Assembly: GCA_021820645.1 (NCBI GenBank)
Contig: JAKADJ010000028.1
Location: forward strand, 1-14,271
Reading direction: 5' to 3'
Length of the DNA: 14,271 bases
From: Bacillota bacterium
GTDB taxonomy: Bacteria > Bacillota_E > Sulfobacillia > Sulfobacillales > Sulfobacillaceae
The position numbers and the translations under genes were made by a program. Position 1 is the first letter of the stretch; every line of letters begins with the position of its first letter. Below the pieces are notes generated by a model. That model saw only the letters and a program-made list of their open reading frames with translations, searched no databases and was not told the origin of the DNA. This document shows, piece after piece, positions 6,895 through 14,114 of the stretch.

Positions 6895-8885
6895 TGCGGC
6901 GCCATCGGAAGAACCGAGTCCGCTAGGATTTCCGCAAAATCCTTAACTGTAATGCGCTCTTCCTCCCCGAGCGATTGCATTCCGTCCTTCATCATCGTGA
7001 GACAAAAGGGACAGGCCGTCGCCACGGTGGTAGCCCCGGTAGCGAGCGCCTGTTGACTTCGGTTTTGATTGATTTTCTGACCCACTTTTTCTTCCATCCA
7101 CATACGCCCCCCGCCAGCGCCGCAACAAAAGCTTTGCTCACGGGATCTCTCCATTTCTACCAATTGCAACCCCGGCACCGCATGGAGAACGTCACGGGGC
7201 GCATCGTAAATCTCATTATAGCGGCCGAGGTAGCACGAGTCGTGATACGTCAACGTGACTGAATTCTCGTTTTGGGGGACCAACCTTTTTTCCTGCACCA
7301 GATTCGATAGGAATTCGGCGTGGTGTACGACGTTGTAGGAGCCACCAAAATCATCATATTCGTTCTTTAAGGTGTTGAAGCAATGTGGGCACGTCGTCAC
7401 AATCGTTTTAACGCCCGCTTGATTCAAGGTCTCAACGTTTTCCTGAGCCAAACTTTGGAAGAGATATTCGTTGCCCATCCTGCGTGCCGAATCACCCGTG
7501 CATTTTTCTAAAGCTCCCAAGACCCCAACGTCAACACCGGCCTCTTTCATTAAGCGCACCGTAGCCTCGGCCACTTTGCGGGCCCGGTCATCATAGGTCG
7601 CCGCACAACCCATCCAGTAGAGAACTTCGGGATGGTCGCCACGTGACACATCTTTGATGCCCATCGATTCCGCAAATTGTTGTCGCGCATCGAGTCCTAA
7701 GCCCCATGGGTTACCGGTATTCTCAACATTCTTGAAGAAGTTTTGCGCTTCTTGGGGAAACTCGCCCTGAGTGAGCACCAAATGCCGGCGCATTCCTACA
7801 ATTTTCACCACATGCTCATCAAACACAGGGCAAGCCTCTACACAGGCCCCACACGTTGTACAGGCCCACAGGTCATCGGCTTGAGTCACCCCCCCTGCCA
7901 TGGGGATCTCCAACAACGCTTGGTCTTCCGCACTACGTGATGCCGGGTCGCGAGTCAAGATAGGCCCCACCCGCTCCAATTGATGCCGCAAGTCGACCAT
8001 AATCTCCTTAGGGGACAAGGTCTTCCCGGTGGCGTTGGCGGGACACTGTGCCGTGCAGCGCCCACACTGCACGCACGCGTAGGCATCCAATAAGTCGGCC
8101 CAGGTCATGTCGGTGACTTGCCCCACCCCGTAGCTTTCTACACTTTCGTCCTCAAAATTAAGGCTGGGCAACTTGCCCAACGGATCCAAATTACGATGAT
8201 AAATGTTAAAGGGGGCAATCACTAGGTGAAAATGCTTGGAATAGGGCAAATAGACGAGGAAGCTGAGGAGAGAAATTAATTTGGTCCAGTCCGCGACAAT
8301 CATGCCCGTCCGGTCAAATCTTGGGCCATAACCCCTTAACCAAGCACCTAGCACAGATCCTAACGGAGCGTACGGAGCGTGGGGATGAATCGCCAAGGTA
8401 AAGCTTTCGATGGCCATATCGGACAGCACGACGACAGCGATCAGAGCCAGCACCAATAACGCATCAACGTTCCGCACTAACCGTTTGGGACGCATGACGT
8501 AGCGCTTATACGCCGCCATCGCCAAGGCGACCAAGACCAGAACCCCCATGACATCAGAAAGCCAGTTAATCGCGACCGCTACCGGCCCACCGAATCCAAC
8601 AAAGCCCGGAAATACTCCCTTGACTAAAAAGGTCAAGGTTCCAATCGTTAAGATAATAAAACCCCAAAAAATTAAAAAATGCATAGGGCCCGAGTACTTA
8701 TCTTTAAACAGGCGCTTTTGCCCGAACACATATACCATCACACTCTTCCAGCGCGCCGGCGCTTGCGAGCTGCGGTCGACCGGCATCCCCACTCCCACAA
8801 AGCGGAGCTTCTCTTCCACCAGCAAAAGAAACCATAGGACAGAGAACAACAAAATCACCATAAATAAAAGATGGCTCAGTGTCAT
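6891..8885 (-). CDS. Membrane-bound Fe-S oxidoreductase, FadF/EMR type (NarI-like plus HdrD-like)
   Basis: A 664-aa fusion of a NarI/HdrE-like membrane domain to an HdrD-like soluble domain. About six helices fall in residues 1-225, with histidines 69, 167, 169, 218 and 220 available as possible haem ligands. Two [4Fe-4S] motifs follow: C271-x2-C274-x2-C277-x3-C281 and C342-x2-C345-x2-C348-x3-C352. Two CCG-type domains complete it. The second is canonical (C551, C587-C588, C625-x2-C628). The first has KCTGD (C462) in place of CCG, with C427, C499 and C502. This matches the family of Bacillus YwjF/FadF, proposed to pass electrons between electron-transfer flavoprotein and menaquinone; HdrD and DsrK are more distant relatives. 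No etf genes are in the window, so the electron donor is inferred. The ATG at 8885 has GGGAGGA about 7 nt upstream. It lies 85 nt after tatC. Confidence 0.88.
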   Translation of the reverse strand: MTLSHLLFMVILLFSVLWFLLLVEEKLRFVGVGMPVDRSSQAPARWKSVMVYVFGQKRLFKDKYSGPMHFLIFWGFIILTIGTLTFLVKGVFPGFVGFGGPVAVAINWLSDVMGVLVLVALAMAAYKRYVMRPKRLVRNVDALLVLALIAVVVLSDMAIESFTLAIHPHAPYAPLGSVLGAWLRGYGPRFDRTGMIVADWTKLISLLSFLVYLPYSKHFHLVIAPFNIYHRNLDPLGKLPSLNFEDESVESYGVGQVTDMTWADLLDAYACVQCGRCTAQCPANATGKTLSPKEIMVDLRHQLERVGPILTRDPASRSAEDQALLEIPMAGGVTQADDLWACTTCGACVEACPVFDEHVVKIVGMRRHLVLTQGEFPQEAQNFFKNVENTGNPWGLGLDARQQFAESMGIKDVSRGDHPEVLYWMGCAATYDDRARKVAEATVRLMKEAGVDVGVLGALEKCTGDSARRMGNEYLFQSLAQENVETLNQAGVKTIVTTCPHCFNTLKNEYDDFGGSYNVVHHAEFLSNLVQEKRLVPQNENSVTLTYHDSCYLGRYNEIYDAPRDVLHAVPGLQLVEMERSREQSFCCGAGGGRMWMEEKVGQKINQNRSQQALATGATTVATACPFCLTMMKDGMQSLGEEERITVKDFAEILADSVLPMAPH

Positions 8886-8970
8886 CGGTACGTCCTCCCG
8901 TGTTGCTTATCTCAAAGTAGTGTAGCCGGAGCCTAAATACTTTCCCATTGCAAGTCATTTCATTTCGAGC

Positions 8971-9717
8971 CTATCGATCGTCTCCATCATACCGCATCAA
9001 AGACTCCCCATCCCCATCATCCGTGCTGCCCGGCGCGCGATAGAAAATCCTGGCAACCAACGCGGACAATTCGAACATCAAGTAAATCGGAATCGCCATT
9101 AACACCATCGCTGACGCTTCGGGTGGAGCGATGATTGCGGAAATCACAAACACCACAAAAATTGCGTAACGTCGGTACCGCCGGAATATCCTCGGATTTA
9201 AAATACCAAGCCTCGCGAGCACTCCCGAAATGAGTGGGAATTCCGCCAGAATCCCAAACGGGATCGATAAATCGATGATGAAACTCAAAAGACTCCCGAG
9301 TCGCCACAAGGGCTTGATGGTCGAGCCGGTAAAGCTCAACATAATTTTAAGGACCAAAGGAACCACCCAAAAGTATCCGGCAGCCAATCCTAACACAAAT
9401 AGAACGAGTCCTGGTCCCGCCACCGTGATTAATACTTTACGCTCCGTCTTGGTCAGTCCAGGCAACACAAACGCCGCGACCTCATAGAGGATTAATGGCG
9501 ACGCCACAATGAGCGCCATCACCAGATCTACCTCGATTAATGCGACAAAGGCCTCGGTTACCCCAGTCACAATAACCCGATGCACCGGCGTATGGCGCAC
9601 CATCCAATTCAAGATAGGATGAACGAAAAAGAAGCCGACCATAAATAAGACTGCAACCGTCCCTATCATGACAAAAAGACGATTGCGCAACTCGGTCAAA
9701 TGTGCCGTTAAACTCAT
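8971..9717 (-). CDS. tatC: Sec-independent (twin-arginine) protein translocase subunit TatC
   Basis: Core receptor of the twin-arginine translocase, which exports folded, often cofactor-bearing proteins across the cytoplasmic membrane. The 248-aa product begins with the hallmark MSLTAHLTELRNRL, has six hydrophobic segments, and carries ILYEVAAFVLPGLTKTER around 76-93, with Phe83 and Glu92 equivalent to E. coli F94 and E103. IPFGILAEFP (152-161) includes Glu159, and IAPPE is at 196-200. The ATG at 9717 is preferred because AAGGA lies 7 nt upstream and the signature N-terminus begins there. An ATG at 9732 has no ribosome site. The start lies 18 nt after the response-regulator stop, suggesting co-transcription. 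No tatA is present in the window, so the partner must lie elsewhere. Confidence 0.95.
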   Translation of the reverse strand: MSLTAHLTELRNRLFVMIGTVAVLFMVGFFFVHPILNWMVRHTPVHRVIVTGVTEAFVALIEVDLVMALIVASPLILYEVAAFVLPGLTKTERKVLITVAGPGLVLFVLGLAAGYFWVVPLVLKIMLSFTGSTIKPLWRLGSLLSFIIDLSIPFGILAEFPLISGVLARLGILNPRIFRRYRRYAIFVVFVISAIIAPPEASAMVLMAIPIYLMFELSALVARIFYRAPGSTDDGDGESLMRYDGDDR

Positions 9718-9735
9718 TTCGGTATCCTTCATCGG

Positions 9736-10380
9736 CTAATGGGGGTCCACAAGACCGCGTCGAATAGCATACGCCGCCGCTTGTACTCGGTTGTCAAAAT
9801 GTAGCTTCTGTAGGATGTTCCGCAAGTGATTTTTCACCGTGTTTTCCGAGATGTAAAGACGGCCGGCAATATCCCGATTGGAACAGCCTTCACCCACCAA
9901 TTTCAGCACCTCTAGTTCTCTGGCCGTTAACTGCGTCTCATGGCGTTCCACATCATGATTAGAGAAGGCCCGGATAATCTTCATCGCCACGTCCCCCGAA
10001 ATCGATGCTTCGCCGCGAAGCTGAGCTGAGATTTCGACCAAGAACGTATCCGGATCTAAGTGTTTCAAGAGATACCCCTGTGCTCCGGCTTTCACGGCTT
10101 CAAATAACAGATCGTTTTCATCACTAGCCGTCAGCATGACGATCTTGACATAGGGCATCTGGTCTTTAATCCTTCGCGTGGCCTCCAATCCATCACCACC
10201 AGCCATATGGATGTCCATTAAAATAAGATCGGGCATGACTTCTTCCGCCAGACGCACCGCATCTTGCCCGTTGTCAGCCTGACCCACCACCTCCATGTCT
10301 ACCTGACTGGATAACAATGCCGCGAGCCCTGAACGAAACAACGCATGATCATCCACTAACATGACTCTTGCTTTTTCCAA
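9736..10380 (-). CDS. NarL/LuxR-family response regulator
   Basis: A DNA-binding two-component response regulator of 214 aa. The receiver domain (about 4-120) has the acidic pair Asp10/Asp11, phospho-acceptor Asp56 in DLILMDIHM, Thr84 and Lys106. The C-terminal LuxR helix-turn-helix (about 149-210) has LTARELEVLKLVGEG, SNRDIAGRLYISENTVKNHL and a closing KLHFDNRVQAAAYA. The partner is the adjacent kinase, whose 3' end it overlaps. The TTG at 10380 is preferred: GGAGGAG ends 6 nt before it and the product starts just before beta-1. The ATG at 10404 lacks a ribosome site and adds eight acidic residues. The ATG at 10362 would cut beta-1. The overlap with the kinase is then 32 nt, implying coupled translation. 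The targets are unknown; local candidates are its own promoter and tatC. Confidence 0.93.
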   Translation of the reverse strand: MEKARVMLVDDHALFRSGLAALLSSQVDMEVVGQADNGQDAVRLAEEVMPDLILMDIHMAGGDGLEATRRIKDQMPYVKIVMLTASDENDLLFEAVKAGAQGYLLKHLDPDTFLVEISAQLRGEASISGDVAMKIIRAFSNHDVERHETQLTARELEVLKLVGEGCSNRDIAGRLYISENTVKNHLRNILQKLHFDNRVQAAAYAIRRGLVDPH

Positions 10381-11263
10381 TGCCGTCTCCTCCTCGTTGA
10401 CCATCTAATGCCAAGGTAATTGTTACCGTAGTACCGGAACCAGGGGTCGATTCGATGACCACGGTGCCCCCCACCGACGCCGCCCGTTCTTGCATGATAC
10501 TAAGCCCAAAATGATGACCAAAGTCCTCTGAGGGGTGTTGCACAAACCCCTTACCGTCGTCTTGGACCATCAATTGGGTCTCGTGATCAGACTGAGTCGC
10601 GCGAATTAGGACACGCCGGGCCTGAGCATGCTTACGAACATTGCCCAGACATTCCTGGATAATCCGCAGAATTTGTACGGCGGCCACTGTGCTCCACGGT
10701 TCTTGGTCGTCGGGCAACGCTTCGACCGTCACCGGAATGCCGGTACTAACCTGAAAATCCTTGACCTGTGTCCGGAGCGTAGGCCAAAACCCTTCAGCGA
10801 GCCCCTGAGAGGCTCGAAGGTCATATAGCGATTGTCGCACCTCAGAATAAGACAAATTCACGGCGTTTTGAATCCGATCCAACTCGTCCTGCAATCCCTC
10901 TACATCATCACTTTCCATTAATTTTCTCGCACGATGCACATTTAAATTAATGGCTGCAAGATTTTGAGCCAACCCATCATGCATCTCACGGGCCAGATGT
11001 TCACGTTCCTGGAGCGCGAGCATAGCGTCTTTATATTCCCGGCGCTCCGTCTCCATTTTTTCTACCAGGTCAAAAACATAAGTGGAAAATCCCGCAGCAC
11101 CGACCAATGTCACCGCCACCGCCACCAAACTCACACTAGCAGGAGGCAGAACCAGGCGTAGATAATAAAATCGAAATGTTTCCGCCACCGCCACGAAAAG
11201 AGTAGGCCCCACGGTGGTCAGAATTTTTAGCCGGCGATAGCGACGCCGATCATCAAATTCCAT
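10349..11263 (-). CDS. Sensor histidine kinase, HisKA_3 (NarX/LiaS-like)
   Basis: A 304-aa membrane sensor kinase paired with the downstream regulator. Two hydrophobic helices (about 14-37 and 42-67) are separated by only a few residues, so there is no sizeable extracytoplasmic sensor domain. This resembles intramembrane-sensing kinases such as LiaS. A short coiled coil follows, then the HisKA_3 dimerisation box EREHLAREMHDGLAQNL at 87-101 with phospho-acceptor His95. The HATPase domain has an N box with Asn208 and His212, G1 at DDGKGF (235-240), HFGLSIMQERA and a late GSGTTVTI. The ATG at 11263 is chosen because AAGGAG lies 8 nt upstream; that site overlaps an alternative GTG at 11272. Its own promoter candidate sits about 35 nt upstream. 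The stimulus is unknown; a membrane or electron-transport signal is plausible given the neighbours. Confidence 0.93.
   Translation of the reverse strand: MEFDDRRRYRRLKILTTVGPTLFVAVAETFRFYYLRLVLPPASVSLVAVAVTLVGAAGFSTYVFDLVEKMETERREYKDAMLALQEREHLAREMHDGLAQNLAAINLNVHRARKLMESDDVEGLQDELDRIQNAVNLSYSEVRQSLYDLRASQGLAEGFWPTLRTQVKDFQVSTGIPVTVEALPDDQEPWSTVAAVQILRIIQECLGNVRKHAQARRVLIRATQSDHETQLMVQDDGKGFVQHPSEDFGHHFGLSIMQERAASVGGTVVIESTPGSGTTVTITLALDGQRGGDGIGKSKSHVSG
10387..10393 (-). promoter_or_regulatory. Shine-Dalgarno site for the TTG start of the response regulator
   Basis: GGAGGAG, part of a longer GAGGAGGAG run inside the kinase gene's 3' end, sits 6 nt before TTG at 10380. It is the only strong site among the candidate starts of this gene. 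Confidence 0.65.
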
Positions 11264-11297
11264 CTGGCCCACTCCTTTTCGTGCAGTCGTTGCCTTG

Positions 11298-11327
11298 ATT
11301 GTAACGTATGAGACCCCTCTAGGTTAA
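11298..11327 (-). promoter_or_regulatory. Promoter candidate for the kinase-regulator-tatC operon
   Basis: On the minus strand TTAACC (11327-11322) and TACAAT (11303-11298) lie 18 nt apart, matching 4 of 6 and 5 of 6 consensus bases. The predicted start near 11291 gives a leader of about 28 nt that includes the ribosome site. The position in the 73-nt gap after the hydrolase gene fits the start of a new transcript. Confidence 0.45.
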
Positions 11328-11330
11328 CCT
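11321..11330. repeat. Perfect palindrome AGGTTAACCT over the putative -35 box
   Basis: A perfect 10-bp self-complementary sequence in the gap between the hydrolase and kinase genes, overlapping the -35 candidate. It could be an operator, for example for autoregulation. It also follows the hydrolase stop closely, but without a T-run it is not a terminator. Confidence 0.4.
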
Positions 11331-11336
11331 GGACGC

Positions 11337-12110
11337 CTATAATAATGGCGCGGTCCCATTAGACTGGCAGAACTGCGTCACCAGATCCGCGATCCTTTGC
11401 GGTTGATCCAGGACAGCTAAGTGGCCGGCTCGCGGAATCACGCGCACCTCACTGTGCGCAATGGTTTCTGCGACCCGATCCGCGTCGGCCGGGGTTGTCC
11501 GCCGGTCTTCCCCCCCTACCAACACCAAGGTCGGACACTCAATCTTCGAAAACGCCTCAGCATTCTCCACGGTGTAAATCGCCTGCATCGAGTCGAGATA
11601 CGCATCAGGAGTCACGACTGCTAATTCCATGGCTAAGTTGTCGCGGACTTCAGATACGGTATCGGGTAAGATCGTGGACGCCGCGTACTGCCGTCCGAAT
11701 TCCTCCATCCCGATTTCCTGCAATTGTTGACGTCGTGCTTGTACTTCGCTGGCTCCTTCAATAAACCCCAACGTGGTGCCAATGAGAACCAGAGTAGCCA
11801 CGCGGTCCAGCGCCTGGGTGGCCACTCGGCCCATTACCCACGTGCCTAACGAAACACCCAACAAATGCACAGGACCGTCTACCAAATCGATCAAGGTATG
11901 GACATCGGCAATCCAGCCCTCAAGACTGGGCACGACATCGCGGTGGTCACCGATGCCTCTTGGGTCCCATGTGATGACGGAGAAAGAAGGCGATAAGAGG
12001 GGCGTTAGCCGATGAAACAAAAACCTGCCCAGGCCCAAGCTAGGATGCAACAACAGCGTATGCGGGCCATCGCCCTGTCGGTAATAAATGAGTCCGTTCG
12101 GTGCCTTCAT
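11337..12110 (-). CDS. Alpha/beta-fold hydrolase
   Basis: A 257-aa alpha/beta hydrolase with a complete catalytic triad: Ser87 in the nucleophile elbow GVSLG (85-89), Asp202 in GGEDRRTTP and His230 in RAGHLAVLDQP. LHPSLGLG at 21-28 provides the oxyanion-hole region and WDPRGIGDH at 48-56 matches the family's strand-4 segment. A lid region spans about 112-180. The layout resembles 3-oxoadipate enol-lactonase and similar esterases, but substrate cannot be assigned. The ATG at 12110 has AGAGGGG 8 nt upstream. It starts 24 nt after the acyl-CoA synthetase stop and is probably co-transcribed with it, so it may act on the same acyl group, for example on an ester or lactone precursor or as a thioesterase. 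That link is inference. Confidence 0.88.
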   Translation of the reverse strand: MKAPNGLIYYRQGDGPHTLLLHPSLGLGRFLFHRLTPLLSPSFSVITWDPRGIGDHRDVVPSLEGWIADVHTLIDLVDGPVHLLGVSLGTWVMGRVATQALDRVATLVLIGTTLGFIEGASEVQARRQQLQEIGMEEFGRQYAASTILPDTVSEVRDNLAMELAVVTPDAYLDSMQAIYTVENAEAFSKIECPTLVLVGGEDRRTTPADADRVAETIAHSEVRVIPRAGHLAVLDQPQRIADLVTQFCQSNGTAPLL

Positions 12111-12134
12111 AGCAGTGTCCCCTCTTTCTAAGAC

Positions 12135-14114
12135 TTAGGTTGTAGGCGTATCGTTCCCCGCATCGGTATCGATTGCTCGTGGGATGGCAAGGAGACTCGG
12201 GAGATTCTCGACCGCTGTGACGTCTCCTAAGGGCTTCCCTAGATACTGTGCCTTCAGGGCTCGCCTTACAATTTTCCCGTTTCGGGTTTTCGGCAACTCC
12301 GGGACCATGATCACCTTGCTGGGTCGTAAGGCTTTCCCCAAATGTTTCTCCACCAAGGCAATCAACTCCGCCTCTCCGATCCCGGCCTCTGTCCGGGTCA
12401 CAAAGCAGACAATGCTCTCGCCCTTAATCGGATGAGGCACTCCAATCGCCGCCGCCTCCCGTACCGCACGATGACCGACCAAAATAGACTCGACCTCAGC
12501 GGGACCTACCCGCTTGCCAGCAATTTTTATGGTGTCATCACTACGACCCAGGATATACCAAAACCCATCCGAGTCGATGTAAGCAAAGTCCCCATGTACC
12601 CAAACTCCTTCAAATTTTTGCCAATACGCTTCGAGATACCGCGATTTATCGTGCCAAAAACCGTGGGTCATTCCAGGCCATGGGGCCATCACAGCGAGTT
12701 CTCCCACGGATCCTGACACCGGCACACCTTGTTCGTCTAAGACGCGTGCTGCCATCCCTGGGATCGGACCCGAAAAGGCACAGGGTTTTTGCGGCTCTAC
12801 GGCCGAAGCTGCGAGAATTCCCCCGGAAATTTCGGTTCCCCCACTATAATTGACAATGGGACAATGAGTTCGACCCACGTGGGTGAAAAACCACTGCCAC
12901 GGTTCGGGATTCCATGGTTCTCCTGAGGATCCCAAAACGCGGAGCGATGTGAGATCATGCCCTTCAAGCGGCTCGGTACCTTCCGCCATGAGGGATCGAA
13001 TGACGGTCGGTGAAATCCCAAAAAGGCTGACCCGGTGCTCCGCAATAATCCGCCACAGCGCACTGGCATCGGGCCAATCCGGCGTGCCATCATAAAGAAC
13101 AATGGTAGCTCCTGTCACCAAGCCACCATAGACCATGAAGGGTCCCATCATCCACCCCATATCCGTGAACCAAAACAGGACGTCGTCAGACTTTAAATCA
13201 AAGCTGTGTTGCAAATCTTGAGTACATTTCACGGGAAATCCGGTGTGACTGTGTAGGGCCCCTTTGGGCTTGCCAGTGGTTCCCGAAGTATAAAGAATCA
13301 TAAGGGGTGTGTCCGCCGCAAACGTCGTGGTCTGATCCGACACAGCCTCATTGGTCAGCAAATCCGTCCACCACCGATCGCGGTCCGCGACCCAATTCAC
13401 CGCGTGTCCGGTCTTCTTGACCACAATGACCGTGCGCACGGTGGGTAAGGTACGAATCGCCTCATCGACCGTGGTCTTCATCTCGACCAAGCGCCCGCGC
13501 CGCGTAAAGCCGTCGGCACAGATGATGATGGAAGCCCCAGCGTCTTCGAGACGTATCCGCACCGCATCCGCCCCATATCCGGAGAAAATAGGCAAAAAGA
13601 TTGCCCCAATCTTGGCGAGTGCCAACATTGCGACCACGGCCTCTCCAATCATAGGCAAATATACTGCAACCACAGTGCCCTTACTGACCCCCAAGGTACG
13701 TAATCTGGCAGCCACCTGATTCGCTTCGTCATAGAGCTCTCGGTAGGTCCATGTTTTCATGTCTCCTGACTCCGGATGCGCTATGACCGCGACTTTGCCC
13801 CCCAATCCAGCATCTTGATGGCGATCCAGGGCTGCCAACGCAACATTGGTCTCCCCGCCGACAAAAAACTTCGGCCAAGGGGCCCCTTGGCTCACATCTA
13901 GCACCTCGCGATACGGGGTCGGAAACGGCCACTCGAGGTCCTCCATCACTCTGCCCCAAAACCATCCGGGATCAGCCTCGGCACGGTTTCGCAATTCTTG
14001 TAACGTGCTGAGGTGATGCCTCGTCATAAACCGTGTAATATTCGCGGATGTGACCCGTTCAGGCGACGGGGTCCAGACTATCGGAACCTCCTCGAAATAA
14101 TTGTCCTCGGCCAT
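12135..14114 (-). CDS. AMP-dependent acyl-CoA synthetase (acetyl-CoA synthetase-like)
   Basis: A 659-aa ANL-superfamily ligase that adenylates a carboxylate with ATP and transfers the acyl group to CoA, in the cytoplasm. An ACS-type N-terminal region (WFWGRVMEDLEW, 51-62) precedes the adenylation domain. The P-loop YTSGTTGKPKGA is at 275-286, FTDMGWMMGP at 316-325, GSSGEPWN at 395-402, the A5-type motif NYSGGTEISGG at 422-432, HGDF with Asp509 and the hinge GRSDDTIKIAGKRVGP from 523. The catalytic lysine is Lys614 in PKTRNGK. Classical acetyl-CoA synthetases have a WWQTE motif where this has SGGTE, as do acetoacetyl-CoA synthetases and, as I recall, plant AAE17/18-type enzymes. Acetate is therefore not assured. 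The ATG at 14114 has GGAGGG 7 nt upstream; one at 14135 lies inside the preceding gene. Its ATG overlaps the preceding stop as TAATG. Confidence 0.92.
   Translation of the reverse strand: MAEDNYFEEVPIVWTPSPERVTSANITRFMTRHHLSTLQELRNRAEADPGWFWGRVMEDLEWPFPTPYREVLDVSQGAPWPKFFVGGETNVALAALDRHQDAGLGGKVAVIAHPESGDMKTWTYRELYDEANQVAARLRTLGVSKGTVVAVYLPMIGEAVVAMLALAKIGAIFLPIFSGYGADAVRIRLEDAGASIIICADGFTRRGRLVEMKTTVDEAIRTLPTVRTVIVVKKTGHAVNWVADRDRWWTDLLTNEAVSDQTTTFAADTPLMILYTSGTTGKPKGALHSHTGFPVKCTQDLQHSFDLKSDDVLFWFTDMGWMMGPFMVYGGLVTGATIVLYDGTPDWPDASALWRIIAEHRVSLFGISPTVIRSLMAEGTEPLEGHDLTSLRVLGSSGEPWNPEPWQWFFTHVGRTHCPIVNYSGGTEISGGILAASAVEPQKPCAFSGPIPGMAARVLDEQGVPVSGSVGELAVMAPWPGMTHGFWHDKSRYLEAYWQKFEGVWVHGDFAYIDSDGFWYILGRSDDTIKIAGKRVGPAEVESILVGHRAVREAAAIGVPHPIKGESIVCFVTRTEAGIGEAELIALVEKHLGKALRPSKVIMVPELPKTRNGKIVRRALKAQYLGKPLGDVTAVENLPSLLAIPRAIDTDAGNDTPTT

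Noticed and set aside
6891..8885. Assignment of the Fe-S oxidoreductase as glycolate oxidase GlcF or GlpC
   Set aside because: Those proteins lack the N-terminal NarI-like membrane domain seen here. The fused layout fits FadF/EMR-type proteins better.
8929..8973. Direct repeat of GAGCCTA (8929-8935 and 8967-8973) in the tatC to Fe-S gene gap
   Set aside because: Seven bases repeated twice is expected by chance, and one copy includes the tatC stop codon. No promoter with acceptable spacing was found around it.
9017..9307. 96-codon frame on the same strand as tatC but in another frame
   Set aside because: It is entirely inside tatC, which has convincing motifs throughout this stretch, and there is no sign of a frameshift in tatC.
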